Both the position numbers and the translations under genes were made by a program. Shown in pieces: positions 1 through 11,623 of a stretch of DNA of 64,000 nucleotides (position 1 is its first letter; each line of letters opens with the position of its first letter). The notes beneath the pieces were generated by a model. That model saw nothing but the letters and a program-made list of their open reading frames with translations, was not told the origin of the DNA and did not search any database. Location of the stretch: the NCBI GenBank assembly GCA_018806915.1, contig JAGKQI010000093.1:1550001-1614000 (forward strand), in the 5' to 3' direction. The DNA is from Phytophthora colocasiae. Its lineage: Eukaryota; Oomycota; Peronosporomycetes; Peronosporales; Peronosporaceae.

Positions 1-3000
1 TGCTCCGGGATAGCGTCAATGGTGTCCAAACTGCCATGGAATGAACGGAACACTAAGTTCCATTTCCTTCCATTTGAAACGTGATATGCGCGGGTTCTTG
101 CGATGCTAGTCGCAAAATTTCCAGTCACTCGGATTGACCTCGCTGTGATGGCCCGAACAAGGTACCTGTTCATGTCAGCAGACACCGAGGGAAGCCACAG
201 ATGATCATTAACCTTGACGAGGTTTAATAGATTCTCTGTCGTCTCGAGTTTGTTATTAAAGAGATACAATTCTGGATACCCCGCAACGACACTTTCACCC
301 TGGTAGTCTTCATTCGTCGTAACAATGTCTGTCATGGAAACACTTGCCACCGTGAACGTTGCACCACCAATGTAGAAAACGTTATTTGGAGAGGCAATAC
401 CAAAGCCATGGTTCGCAGGTAACTGGAACATGTTGCTTCCACTCATGACTGCAAGAACTTGTATTAGTGGGGAAGTTCCAACGAAACCAGGCAAAGGTTT
501 CGTTTGCTTGGTAATATGTCCGACGTAGATATCGGCATTCAGAATTGGCGTAGATCCAACGGAGTCGAACATCGTAATTACATCAGGAGCTAAAGACTGA
601 ATGGTAGTAGAAAAACTGTTTCCGACTTTCAGAGTGTCACCAACCGCGAGGAACTGAGTTGGGTCAATAGTGAAGCCGTCCAACTTAACGTTGAGTAGGC
701 TGCTTCCCGTTGCGTCCGCCTTCAGTTCCAAAGCATAGACTCCAATATCCCCTGCAGACACTGCTCCAAGCGCTACAACCGAGTCCACAACTGAGAGTTT
801 TTGTAGCTCCTGCGTCACCTTCATATGTGTAGCAGAATATCCAATTGCCTCTGTAATTTCACCGTTGATTGTCAGTCGAAATGAACCGCTGATATCATCT
901 TTCTTGGCATCCGTGAATACTGTGACCGTCGGGTAGACACTTATCAGCGCATTTTGTCCAGTAAGACGTGAATGTTGGATGAAGATGGCGTCTTGGTCGT
1001 CGTCTCCTATCCGCACGAACGTTACGTGCCACGCTCTGCCATAAGTGCCGTACTGACTTACACTCACGTCCACAGTACCGGGTGCGGTAATCAAGTCAAT
1101 AGCGTCTCGCATTTCTGCTGCACCTGTGTCTCTGAAAGACAACGGTGGGGTCACCTTCCCTAGATATGACAGTGTGAAGGTCCCTCCAATAGTACTTGAC
1201 CCATCTGCTAGAATCGTTTGAATTCCAGCTTGGCCTTTTGAACAGGTCCCCTCGTACTTGATCGAGTGGATCTGCCCGTATATTTTAAGGCCCGAAGGTG
1301 CCCATGCTGCACAACTTCCAGTACCTGTTCCTGTTCCAAAAGCAATTGGATCAAACTGAAGTGTTGGCCACTCCCCTGTCGGGTAATGACCCCAAAAGCG
1401 TACATTATAGTCGTGAAAGTCCAAAATCTTCAGCGCACGAGCTTCGTTCTGAAAGGCACTGCACGACCCAACTGCTGTAGCAGAAATTTGTTTGGCTCCA
1501 ACACTTGGAGTTGCGCCAATAACAAACTCGCACGAATGTCTCGTAAAATCGTTGGGGTTTCGACTCACCTGAATGATTGAGTCCTTCAGAAGAATGGCAA
1601 CTTGGTCAGCGGTGAGGCCATCATTCGGCTGCACTGAAGTGTCTGTACTGACAATTGTAAGAATGCCATTGCTGTAATCTGTCACTTTTGATTTCGGTGA
1701 TCCAAACAACACAGACACCTTGAACGCGCGCACCTCTTCCACAGTCACCTTGGACACGAGATTGAGATCTTCCAGGCTCTTCTTCATATTACTTGGTGTG
1801 CCTAGTTTTCCCAGGGTGATACAGCCCGTTGTTTCACTTCCTAGTTTGAGTTGGAACGTGCCTGAAGTTACCGTCGTTGATGCAAACAGTCGGACTACCT
1901 GGACAGCAGAAGGTGCTCCCACGACGTAGGTATCGCACACATTATCATCATTATTGATCTCAAAGTAGCCATAGTGAGCTGGTGGGATAGCGGCTACTCC
2001 AGCTTTGATGCCGCTAGTTACGGTCGAAACAGTAGAAACGGAAGTTAGCGAAGAAATCACCTGTAGTCCGGGGTGTTTGCTATCTACAATATCACCAACG
2101 TCGTTGTCAAAGGAGATTGTCCACTGGTACCCATAAGGCCCACGCTGGTTTCCTGAGTCGTCGATTTTCACCACACCCACGTTACCAAGACCCACCACCC
2201 CGTCTCCTGGTTCCCACATCAATGGCTGTGGCTCCTTCTACAGGTTGGACTAGCACAGTAAAGCTTTTGTCACCCACCTCAATACGCACTCCTTTCTCGA
2301 GCATCTTGCATTGAGTAGCAGTCAATACTGGGGTTACGACACGTTTATTTGCTACTGAAAAGCTCACTCCAGGGCCGTCTGTGACCACGTACAATCCACG
2401 AGTAACGGATACAGGTCGTATGGAAGGAAGACTGTTGAGCGCACTTCGTAAAGATGAAGCGGTTGTGTGCACCGAGAGCATCGCCGAGATATCGTCTCCG
2501 TACTGCAGGCGAAAGGTTCCAATGATGTCGTTTTCGATAGAACTGTAGATGAATAGTTTCTTGGTCGCAACTGTTCCAAACGTATCACCAACAGCGTACT
2601 CAAGCACGTACTTCGAGATTGGGTCGCCATGATCAACAGGGGCGGAGAGACGAAGCTCCATTTGGGAACCAGATAGAGGCCACATTCCATTGATGCCTGG
2701 TGGGTCAGGAGACGTCCCTACTGTCGTTAAGAGAGGCAAAGCACCTCGTCCGCGCTGCTGTAAATCAGTGGTACTCGTACCATACCCATTCTCATTTCGA
2801 GCAAATGCTCGTACGTAGTAATCTTGGCCTGGATCCAGTCCCTCAATGATTGTCTCAAAAGCAACATCAAAACCTTTCACAACTTCCTGAACAACCACAT
2901 CCACTCCCGTCCCTTTAAGTAAAGTCTGATCGTCCACCGAAAGTAGTCGTAAATCACCCAAATTTGACAGAAAAGTGATCGTCCACGTCGCTCCAAAGTC

Positions 3001-4692
3001 TGCATTTGCCGTTCGGATGACATTCAACCTTCCTACCGTGGATAGGCTCTGTAGCTTCGTTCGAACATCTGCTGCTGTATCATCAAAGTTGATCACTGCT
3101 CCGCCCACAGACTGGAAGCTAATTGTAAATGAGCCGCTGATGTCGTCGGCGCTTGCTTTCGTATAGATAGCCTGCACTTCTGCAATCACCCCTCCAACTT
3201 CTTGTGTAGCCACTACGGCACTGGCTGCGTAGTCGCCTTTGATCTCTCTAAAAGTAGTTACTTGGGTATCATCCTGCACAATAGATGCTGTAACTCCGCA
3301 GTTGCTACAGGTATCACCATACACGTCAATAAAGTATGGTGTTCCTATCTTTTTGTCCACACGAAGATTCACGTTGTCAAGCGACTGGAAGGTGATATAC
3401 CAACGATAGCCGTTCGAATTCGTAGGTCCCACACGAGAAACATCAACGGATCCAACCCCGGGCAATGAACTTAAAGCTCGCTTCATCTCAGTAGCCTCAG
3501 CATTTGCATTCAGTGTTGTCTTCTTCCGTGCAAATGCCGTAACGTGCAATGCTGTGTCTCCAATCCACCCACTTGTCAGTGTCACGGTGCCAGAAACTAC
3601 CACCCCCACTTCCACGTAATGACTACCAATCCGGATTTGATCTCCAGTTCCAATGCGACCTGAAAAGTCACCAGAGGTAGTCACTGCTGTTTGTCCATTC
3701 TCAACTTGCACGTTCCCCAGTGCCGTATCCATCACCTCAATAGCAGCACCACCAACTGCACTAACTCCATGAACATGATATGAATCAAGCGGTAGCAGCT
3801 TGTCTGTAAACGGGGCCGTGAGGTGAACTTTGAACACTTCTCCGTTAATTCGCACTCTATCTCCACGATTCACGCGTCCCAGCATCGACGAACTCGTTGT
3901 CGCAGTGCTTGAGCCAGCAGCAATCGTAGCTGTGACAGCAGGGTTCGTCAGCCCCACCCACTCTCCCTCGAAACCTACAGATAAATCAAACGTCCCTCCC
4001 AACACCTGTGCGTTAGAAGTCCCCGTTGAAGCCCCTGTTGACACAATCTCCCACACCTCCGGATAAAATCCAGACACGCCTGCTGTAACACGTGCAGGTT
4101 CAAACGACAACATTCTGTTTGGAGGCTGAACTGCTTGACATCCAGTCGTGTCTCCTTTCAGTAAGTTTGTCTGCGCTCCGCTGACCAGATACGCGCCATC
4201 GAACGTCACAGTATACACATATCCGTTCTTCGCTGCACTGTAGGCCGACCTCGAGACCCCGACACTGTCCACATTGGGCAGTTCCTCCAACGCCATTTCA
4301 AACTCCACTTCACTAGCATCCCACGAGATACACGACGTCGTCTCAGTACCTAAATCATTCTTAAATATGAGCTTGTAGCCACCCGCTAAGATGGGGCCAG
4401 TGGCTGCCACCGAGAACGTCTGCACCTCATCTACGCGACGTGCCACCTCCACTTTGTAACCGAGTACAGGAGCTCCATTAACTCCTTCAGGCTTGACATT
4501 CAACGGTGGGAGGAACTGCACACGAATGGACGAGTCACTTGCAGGCGACACCAGAATCTTTTCAGGTGGACCGGGGACGTCTCCAGGTGTAAAGAAGTCG
4601 GCACTAACAGTAGTAACCAGCAAGGTCCATACAGCTGCGAGTGTTTTCCAAGTACTTAACGTCCATAGTCGTCGAGAAGTGCTTCTTCCCAT
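1..4692 (-). CDS. Large secreted/surface protein with Fn3-like and repeated modules, N-terminal part
   Basis: The frame is open from the edge of the window to about 2.2 kb and again from there to 4842, so the gene continues beyond position 1. I chose the Met at 4692 (MGRSTSRRLW) because a hydrophobic signal peptide follows directly, with likely cleavage after TVSA, and an initiator-like element lies about 40 nt upstream; an in-frame Met at 4842 would add 50 residues with no leader character. Fibronectin-III-like segments are seen at residues ~39-85 and ~655-720. Between them a module of about 90 residues recurs at least seven times, with a beta-rich start (SGSFTISF, IGTFRL, SGSFRLTI), a helix ending in L..L and a WxITF-like strand. 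The frame changes by one base near 2190-2235, next to a G-rich run; the reading is otherwise coherent, so this is a frameshift or a sequence error rather than an intron. The exact role is unknown; an extracellular adhesive protein is an inference. Confidence 0.72.
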
Positions 4693-4726
4693 CTTGCTCT
4701 TGGACTGGGGAAGCGGCAGGAGACTT

Positions 4727-4734
4727 GGAATGAC
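4727..4734 (-). promoter_or_regulatory. Initiator-like element for the secreted repeat protein
   Basis: The minus strand reads GTCATTCC, containing TCATTCC, which fits the oomycete initiator consensus YTCAYTYY. It sits about 40 nt upstream of the Met chosen at 4692, a normal distance for compact oomycete 5' leaders. The companion flanking motif is not evident. Short motifs occur by chance, so this only supports the start choice. Confidence 0.35.
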
Positions 4735-4842
4735 ATTCGCGATCCACACGAAGCGACGCGGATCTTTTTGGTGGAAAATGATGTGCCATGACACAACTTC
4801 GGTGGTCGACAAAGGTGTCGTCGGTCGATGTGAACGTTTCAC

Positions 4843-5315
4843 TGCAGTTCTTCAATCGATCGCCATTGACGAGACTGGCGGCTCGTCAGTGGTGAAACGG
4901 GATCACGAGTGTGTACACGTACAGGATACTCATGTACGGGCCCCACGATATAAGCACTAGGATACAGCAAGAAGTGTTCACCGCGTTAAGGACCTCGACG
5001 CAACTTCAGCAGCACCATTACAGTGAACTTCCTTGTCCATGGTGCTAGTAGGGGAATACCAACGGTATGAAGCCAATCACCTAAAAATGGTAAATATAAT
5101 TTTTGTATTTAAAACAAAGTACTTTTTCGACTAGCCTATCACGTAGTGGATCCTAAAAAATATGACAATGGAAACTAGTCTGAGTTTTGCACGTCGTCCT
5201 GAGTTAGTCCAGGACGATAGTGCACAGATCAACACTGATAAATCTACGACTTCTCCTTGTAAAACGGATACGCTTTACCTAGAGCCCACTCGAAGTTCTC
5301 ATCGTTAAATGGAAC
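4843..5315. other. Intergenic, no gene seen
   Basis: AT-rich upstream region of the secreted repeat protein. No ORF, RNA gene or repeat boundary is recognised before the LTR-like fragment that begins at 5316. Confidence 0.5.
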
Positions 5316-5445
5316 TGTTATGGGACTCCATTTATTGGATAAAATGATAAGGAACAAATAGAAAAGGTCAACCATCTTACTACTTTATAAGGTCACTTAC
5401 TAAGTGATACTAAAATATACCGTTCGTGAGGAGGACGCGTGGCAT
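5316..5445 (+). repeat. LTR-like fragment with an inverted copy at 12.7 kb
   Basis: This 130-bp stretch starts TGTTATGGGACTCC. It is almost identical to the reverse complement of 12627-12773, differing by a few substitutions and three small indels. The other copy is preceded on its own strand by the purine run AGTGGGAG, as a 3' LTR would be, so I read both as pieces of one short copia-type LTR. Here the fragment ends at GCGTGGCAT and hAT coding sequence starts at once. Confidence 0.55.
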
Positions 5446-5563
5446 TCAGATGTCTACATAATGTTCCTCGATCTACCTGACACTTTTAGAGAGATGCCGA
5501 TGCCTATCGCTGAGTTGGGAATCATCCCTTCAGTTCTGCGCAAGCGTTTCAATTTTGTGTATG
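5446..5563 (+). pseudogene. hAT transposase fragment, left of Copia1
   Basis: The frame SDVYIMFLDLPDTF...RKRFNFVYG resembles the middle of hAT transposases. It stops at the Copia1 insertion (duplication GTATG at 5559-5563) and continues in frame at 11022 with DHGVAYLLDPRY when Copia1 and one copy of the duplication are ignored. Its left end abuts an LTR-like fragment, so it is truncated at the 5' side. Not functional as it stands. Confidence 0.7.
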
Positions 5564-5924
5564 TGTTGGAATGAACAGAACACACTGGATAAACTCAGTC
5601 AAGTGTATTGATACTCTTAACCTCTAAGCCTACTCTCTAGATCCGTGCTCGGTACCTGGAGGCAAAAGAGGAAGTGAGCTCGTCTTCGGACTTCGTCCTC
5701 GACGGCCTCACTCCTCGCCTCTTGTCGTCATCGCACAATGGATGGCAGACAGCAACTGTCTGCACTATCCAGATCTCAGATGGGATCTGAACTCCCTCTT
5801 TATACTTGCTAATGATAGAAGTAACTCAACAATAAATTGTTTAGAGAGGTTTTACTTTTTACTCGCTGGCAGACACGCTGCCTTATTCGCAAGAGGCGCG
5901 CTCAAGCGCGCCTACCGTTCAACA
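5564..5924 (-). repeat. Copia1 3' LTR
   Basis: A 361-bp LTR with TGTTG...CAACA-type termini. It matches 10656-11016 apart from about three substitutions. It is the 3' LTR because the element reads leftward. Confidence 0.93.
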
Positions 5925-5975
5925 CTCCCACTAAGTACTAGGGGGAAGTTTTAGATCCCGTACACCTAGCTTTCC

Positions 5976-6556
5976 TCATAGTTTTAGGAACTGTTTTGTC
6001 GGCAGAGCTTTTGTGAGAATGTCTGCAGTCATTTCTTGCGTGGCACAATAAGCAATCTTAAGGCGACCAAGTTCCACTAAGTCCCGTGTGAATAGAAAAC
6101 GAATGTCTATGTGCTTATTTGCTTTGTGATTTCCAGGGTTTCTCACAATGCTGATGGCGGCATTACTATCACACCAAACCTGCACTGGTACCTTTTGTGG
6201 GAATCCCATCTCGCTTAGAAGATGCCACAACCACTCACTCTCTTTGGCTCCCTCGCTTAGTGCGATGAGTTCTGCTTCAGCAGTCGAAAGCGACACGCCT
6301 CCTTGCTTGCTACTACACCACGATACACTAGTACCGGCCATTTGGATCACGTATCCAGTAACGGATTTACGTTCTTTAGGTTGACACGCGAAGCTCGCGT
6401 CAGTGTACACTTCGTAAGTCACATCTCGTGCTTTTCCATCGAAATATAGACCGTACGTTGACGTCCCTTTCAAGTATTTGAGTACTCGCATAGCTGCATC
6501 CCAATGCGTACGGTTGTAACAAGACAGGAACTTGCTAAGTTCTCTAACCGCGTTAG
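5976..6556 (-). pseudogene. Copia1 RNase H and C-terminus of pol
   Basis: After a one-base break at about 6565 the pol frame resumes with TRPDIANAVRELSK and runs through a Ty1/copia RNase H: YTDASFA carries the first acidic residue, STAEAELIALSEG the second and WCDSNAAI the third. The C-terminus shows KHIDIR and ADILTKALP, the usual copia ending. The stop lies about 50 bp inside the 3' LTR. The catalytic motifs are intact, so only the frame break separates it from the reverse transcriptase. Confidence 0.88.
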
Positions 6557-8787
6557 CTATATCGGGTCGAGTCCTCGGACTAAATACTGGAGAGATCCAA
6601 CAATGCCTCTGTAGTCATAAGGCTGTGCCGCAATCTGTTCTGTGGTCATTTCTGTCTCTGGCTCTAGCACAAGGCCAGGGACTTGCGGTGTCATCACCGG
6701 TGCGCTGTCAACCAATTGGTACTTGGTGACTAGTTCTGCAATATATTTGCGTTGTGAGATTGTCATCACACGCTGTTCTCTATTGCGTTTTACCTCTATT
6801 TTGAGGATGTAGTGAATGTCTCCTAGGTCTTTCATTTTGAACCTGTTAGACAACTCAGCTTTTAGCTTGTTGATAAGACCCATGTCTCTTGACATTATCG
6901 TCAGATCATCAACATATACCACGACTATAAGCCAATTTTCTCCCATTTTTTGCACGTAGATGCAAAACTCTTTGTGGCAGCGTGCAAACCCCATCTCCGT
7001 CAAAAAGGAGTGTAGTACTCTGTACCAAATGCGAGGTGCTTGCTTTAAGCCATAGATGCTCTTCTGAAGTTCACAGACCAGATGCTCGTGGCCTCGCTTC
7101 ACAAAGCCGTGAGGTTGCCTCATGTCGATTTTCTGCTCCCCATCCATTGTGCCGTTCAAGAAGGCCGTGTGGACATCCATCTGATGGATATGACAGTCCA
7201 ATATGGTCCCTATTGCCAGCACCAGGCGTAGTGACTCGAATCGTGCCACTGGTGCGTATACTTCGTCACAGTCAACTCCGTATTCTTGGTAGTTACCTTG
7301 CGCGACTAGGCGGGCTTTGAACCGCTCGACAGTACCGTCGGCGTTGTACTTGACAACAAGTACCCAATGACTTGGCAAAGCCTTACGTCCAGGTGGAAGT
7401 CGTACGAGTCTCCATGTTCCATTCTCGATTAAGGAGTCATACTCTAGTTCTAGAGCTTGTTTCCATTGCTCTCTATGAGGTCCGTTCAAAGCTGCTTTGA
7501 GCGATCGGGGCGTTGGCACTTTATGCGCCGCAATATACTGCGTAATGTTCTTCTCTAACATCGCTTGGAAGCATTGATAGTCCTGATACCGCTTAGGTTT
7601 CTTTGTCTCTCGCCTTGGGCGTGGTTCATGGCTTTGTGGTGTCTCCACTAGCCCTGCACGTCGGCGTTTGTTATTAGCTCCCACTGTTGGGTTAGCCGCC
7701 TGATTTGGCGATTGAGCTCCCACTGACCCTGTATACTCAGTGGTCGGTGTATTAACTTCTGCTGCTGCGGGTATCCCGCACTCGGCAAATTCAGAAGTGA
7801 GGGTTGGATCGGTTTGTCCGAATGCTCTCCGGACCATCGTAGCCACATTGGTCGTATCGAACAACACATCTCGTGATAGAATGTGCTTGTTGTTATAGAT
7901 GTCCCATAACCGGTAACCCTTTGTTTCGTCAGAGATTCCTAGGAATCGACACTTTACAGCACGCGCGGACAGTTTCTTGTCCTTCCTTAGTGCCTCTGGC
8001 ACATGTGCGAAACAGACCGAACCCCATACTGGCAGTTCCTTTACGTTGGGCGGTTTCCCGTACACCATTTCATAAGGCGTCAGGTATCCCAATCTACGCA
8101 TAGGTGTGCGATTCTGCACATAGGTCATGTACATCAGTGCTTCTGGCCACCATCTGTGAGCCATCTCAGCATCCTTTAATGCACAACGCACTCGATCCAG
8201 TTTACTCTGATGATCGCGTTCTGCCGCTCCATTCTCTTCTGGAGTATAAGTGTTTGACTTCTGGAAGGCTATGCCCTTCCCTTTACAGAAGCTCTGAAAC
8301 GCAGCGTTCACAAACTCAGTGCCACCATCTGAGCGTATCCTTCGAATTGTGAATTTACCTTCACGTTCTAGCTGCAGTAGAAGCTCTTCTACATGTACCT
8401 TTTTAAAGACTTCTTTCTTATCGCGGAGGACAAATGTCCATCGCCACGACGTGTTGTCATCGATGATGCTCAGAAAGTACTTGATTCTTCCGGAACTTCC
8501 GTACACACCCATTGTTTTCATTGGACCGTTCGTGTCCATGTGGATGGTACTGATAGGTTGTTCGTCTCTCGAACCCTTTGTGTTGCGGTAGGACATCCTC
8601 CGCTTTTTCATCTCTGCACATGTTGTGCAGAAGAACGGGACTTTCTTAAGACCTGCAGCTGACAGCATGGGCATCCCACCCACTAGTCTTTTGCTTAGCA
8701 TATCGATGACTGTGTCTTTGTTTAAGTGGCCAAGTTTGACATGCCACTCTTGTAGTACATTTCCAAGCCTAACTGTATGTGGATCAG
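6557..8787 (-). pseudogene. Copia1 integrase and reverse transcriptase
   Basis: The frame opens with the pre-integrase zinc-binding segment (WHVKLGHLNKD, then CTTC). The integrase core follows, with the first Asp in HMDTNGP, the second in RSDGGTEF and the Glu in YTPEENGAAE. The reverse transcriptase (RVT_2 type) has WVLVVKYNADG, VARFESLRLVLAIG, QMDVHTAFLNG and the catalytic box YVDDL. The chain ends early at about 6557 through a one-base shift that loses the link to RNase H, and its upstream link to the protease is broken by another one-base shift near 8800. Otherwise the domains are of normal length. Confidence 0.9.
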
Positions 8788-9576
8788 CTAACGGCTTGCA
8801 GGGCTGTGCTTTAACTGCATTGCATAATGCTTTCGTTCAAACAACGTTTTATTCTGCACATAGTACGCTCCATTTATTGCTTTTGCAACAAACACAAGTT
8901 CATTGTCATAACGGACAAATTTGAACTTTCCACTGAGTGAGCCCAATATTTGGTACCCACTGCGTCTGAGCCCGAACTCGCTTAGAATGTTCGAGGTAGC
9001 GTGCGGGACCATTGCTATGTTGTCAAATAGAAACGGTCGAATGCCCTTTGGTCCACTAAAATACAATTTTATTGTACCAATGTGTGTATTTGAGTGCTTA
9101 GAGCCCTGTGCAAAGGTGAACATGTACTGTGTATTGGGCCTCTTGGTAACAAAGCGCTCCATTTCGCTGGTTAGGCCGTGTCCGCAACCTGAATCCAGCA
9201 CCCAAGAATCTGTAGTTAGAAAAGAACTTTCTTGTAACAGTTGCGGATACAGTGTTCGTACCTTGTTCTCCAGCTCACTCATCATGCCGGCAAAGCGCTC
9301 AGTCGTCGCTGCAATCCCTGGATTGCTGACGTCGCCTTTCGGCTCCTGCATGTTGATGTCACCATCCGCATGCTTAGCGGCCGCCTTTTTTGTATTCGCA
9401 GTGTCGACATCCACTGCGTTGACAACCGAATCCATTGGTTCGTCATCGTCAGAAAAAGGCAACGTGCCCTTTCCTGGAGTCGGTGGCAGCTCCACAAAAC
9501 TGGGTGGTGGACTTTCATATCCACGAGGAGTAAGAGGCAGGTCTTTCTGCACTGCGCTGCAGGCATCGACAGCCAT
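8788..9576 (-). pseudogene. Copia1 aspartic protease segment
   Basis: This segment lies in the same frame as gag and is separated from it by a single TAG at 9583-9585. The motif WVLDSGCGHGL holds the catalytic DSG of a copia protease. The N-terminal ~100 residues are Pro- and Asp-rich linker. The frame ends at 8788, and the pre-integrase domain continues one frame over. It would normally cleave the Gag-Pol polyprotein in the virus-like particle. Confidence 0.85.
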
Positions 9577-9582
9577 CTTGGC

Positions 9583-10644
9583 CTAGCACTCCTCGAGCGT
9601 CACCTCGCGCTTGGGCTTCTTTGCCTGCTCCTTGACCTTTTTGTTGAGCTGCTGCAGCTCTTTCTTCACTGCGTTGACGCCTTGTCTGCCGCTTGGATAC
9701 GCGTGGATGTTCCGACGCTTAACACCAGCCAACAAGTCTCGAGCCCGTTTGGGGCAGTCCACAAACTTGTGTGGCCCGGCATTATCCATGTCATTGTGGT
9801 TGCCGAAACAGTAACGGCACCTCATCCGTCCGTGATTGTAGTGCACGTCGTTAATCGGTTCCTGCTGGGATTTGCGCTTTCCCAGCACCGGTTGCTTTAA
9901 CTTGCTGCCTGCGTGAACGTGATTCACCGGCTGTGCACTACCGAGAGCCATGATCTCGCCCTTGCTCTTGCTGCCGAAGATTGCGCAGAGTTTGGACTCG
10001 ACGCGATCAGGCGTGAATTCAGTAGGCGCAAAGCTGAGGGCTTGCTCCCACAGATGGTTAGGGAGCACACCCAGAACCTTGATAACCATCAAATTTGATG
10101 ATATGACGCCGGTCTTCAAAGCCTCGCTGCTGTTCCGGTTCACCTGATCCTTCAGGGTCTTCAGCCGAGCAAAGAGGTGGTTCACGCTTTTAAAGTCGCC
10201 ATTCACTGCCTCTTCGAACTGTCGAACGAGGCCAACGACACCAGAGACAGTGTTCAACCCGTAGCGTTTTTCCACGTCACGCCAAGTCACGTGCACAGGT
10301 TGATGCACTTTCTCGTTCATCTTGTAGGAGGCTGGCAGTGTCATACTGAGCAGGTCCTTGATGTACGATTCCTGCTGATCAAGAAAGGCCAGATGCAAAT
10401 CGTAGCTCTTCTTTTCCTCAGCCGTCGCATCGTCTTTCGGTGGAGTCAATGTCGGCATACCAGTCAACGAGTCCTGGTAGCGAATCGTAAGCCTTGCTCG
10501 ACCAGCCTTGAGCTCCTCGACAGCGCGTTCGCTGTTTCTTGAGGCAAGGTGGACAAGGATTTGGTCCTTCCACGATGCGAAGCGAGCCTGCTCGCCGTTG
10601 AACATCAACATAGTAGTCAAACCACTGTTGATGGGCTTGCTCAT
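9583..10644 (-). CDS. Copia1 Gag
   Basis: The protein starts at MSKPINSG (10644), 11 nt inside the 5' LTR; an in-frame Met at 10677 lies in the LTR and is less likely. The sequence has the copia gag plan: an N-terminal part beginning FNGEQARFASWKDQ, a central helical region (FEEAVNGDFKSVNHLFARLKTL), and a C-terminal Cys-His knuckle-like CRYCFGNHNDMDNAGPHKF, with basic residues near the end. It forms the particle shell and binds RNA in this family. It ends in an amber codon in frame with protease. Confidence 0.85.
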   Translation of the reverse strand: MSKPINSGLTTMLMFNGEQARFASWKDQILVHLASRNSERAVEELKAGRARLTIRYQDSLTGMPTLTPPKDDATAEEKKSYDLHLAFLDQQESYIKDLLSMTLPASYKMNEKVHQPVHVTWRDVEKRYGLNTVSGVVGLVRQFEEAVNGDFKSVNHLFARLKTLKDQVNRNSSEALKTGVISSNLMVIKVLGVLPNHLWEQALSFAPTEFTPDRVESKLCAIFGSKSKGEIMALGSAQPVNHVHAGSKLKQPVLGKRKSQQEPINDVHYNHGRMRCRYCFGNHNDMDNAGPHKFVDCPKRARDLLAGVKRRNIHAYPSGRQGVNAVKKELQQLNKKVKEQAKKPKREVTLEEC

Positions 10645-10655
10645 GTTACTTGAAA

Positions 10656-11016
10656 TGTTAGAATGAACAGAACACACTGGATAAACTCAGTCAAGTGTAT
10701 TGATACTCTTAACCTCTAAGCCTACTCTCTAGATCCGTGCTCGGTACCTGGAGGCAAAAGAGGAAGTGAGCTCGTCTTTCGACTTCGTCCTCGACGGCCT
10801 CACTCCTCGCCTCTTGTCGTCATCGCACAATGGATGGCAGACAGCAACTGTCTGCACTATCCAGATCTCAGATGGGATCTGAACTCCCTCTTTATACTTG
10901 CTAATGATAGAAGTAACTCAACAATAAATTGTTTAGAGAGGTTTTACTTTTTACTCGCTGGCAGACACGCTGCCTTATTCGCAAGAGGCGCGCTCAAGCG
11001 CGCCTACCGTTCAACA
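10656..11016 (-). repeat. Copia1 5' LTR
   Basis: A 361-bp LTR, the partner of 5564-5924. Only 11 nt separate it from the Gag start, so there is no room for a long primer-binding site of standard copia type. Confidence 0.93.
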
Positions 11017-11021
11017 GTATG

Positions 11022-11530
11022 GAGACCATGGAGTGGCGTATCTTTTGGATCCTCGTTACACTGGGAAGGGCATGGATCAAGCTACACGGGAAGGCGTTGA
11101 AAATTTTATCGCGAAGTGGAATGGTTCTGGGGACGAAGATGTGACGATGATCGAGTTGATGCGATTTCAAGCCTCCACTCAGCAACCAGGGCGTTATATC
11201 AAGCTAGTACAGGATGGTCGGATTGGTGTTCAAGAGTTCTGGCTAGGCGTCCAAGGCTATCCGCTTCTACAGCCTATTGTGGCGACAGTGTTCTCTGCAG
11301 CCTGTTCAAGTGCGGCTTCCGAGCGAAATTTCTCTGCCCATAAGTTTGTGCATTGTCAATTACGCAACCGATTGAGGAACGGCAGCGTGGAGAAGCTAGT
11401 GGTCACCTTCTTCAACAAGAAGAACCTCCAGCCAGACGACCTGGAATTGCCGAATCTGATCGAAGATCTTGCAGAAACCGACACAGAAAGTAGTGGCAAC
11501 AATCAAGACAGTGACTATGAGTACTACTAA
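11022..11530 (+). pseudogene. hAT transposase C-terminus (dimerisation domain)
   Basis: Right half of the hAT ORF split by Copia1. DHGVAYLLDPRYTGKGMD is followed by the hAT dimerisation block: QPIVATVFSAACSSAASERN, then an F...HC.LRNRL stretch and VEKLVVTFFN. An acidic tail ends at a TAA at 11528. An internal Met at 11033 would give a 165-residue ORF, but it is only the tail of the transposase. It lacks the BED finger and the catalytic region, which lie elsewhere or are lost. Confidence 0.88.
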
Positions 11531-11623
11531 ACGATAATATACTGCATCGTCGCATTAACAAACTTTTCTTTTTCAAAAGGTTAAATGAAACTATGCTAAC
11601 AATCGGTAGCCAATGACTACATC

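Larger units (their letters stand above)
5564..11016 (-). mobile_element. Copia1: Ty1/copia LTR retrotransposon with target duplication
   Basis: The two 361-bp LTRs (5564-5924 and 10656-11016) differ at only about three positions, so insertion was recent. The 5-bp duplication GTATG flanks both ends (5559-5563, 11017-11021). On the minus strand the order is gag, protease, integrase, reverse transcriptase, RNase H, as in Ty1/copia. The purine run AGTGGGAG precedes the 3' LTR. The element is interrupted by an amber codon between gag and protease and by two single-base frame breaks. It is inserted in a hAT transposase gene. Confidence 0.95.

Noticed and set aside
2160..2240. Short intron explaining the frame change in the secreted repeat protein
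   Set aside because: No GT-AG pair gives a length with the needed remainder and plausible size; the reading continues directly in another frame.
8795..8810. Programmed -1 frameshift between Copia1 protease and integrase
   Set aside because: The local sequence GTTAAAGC does not form a standard slippery heptamer in the zero frame; a plain indel is simpler.
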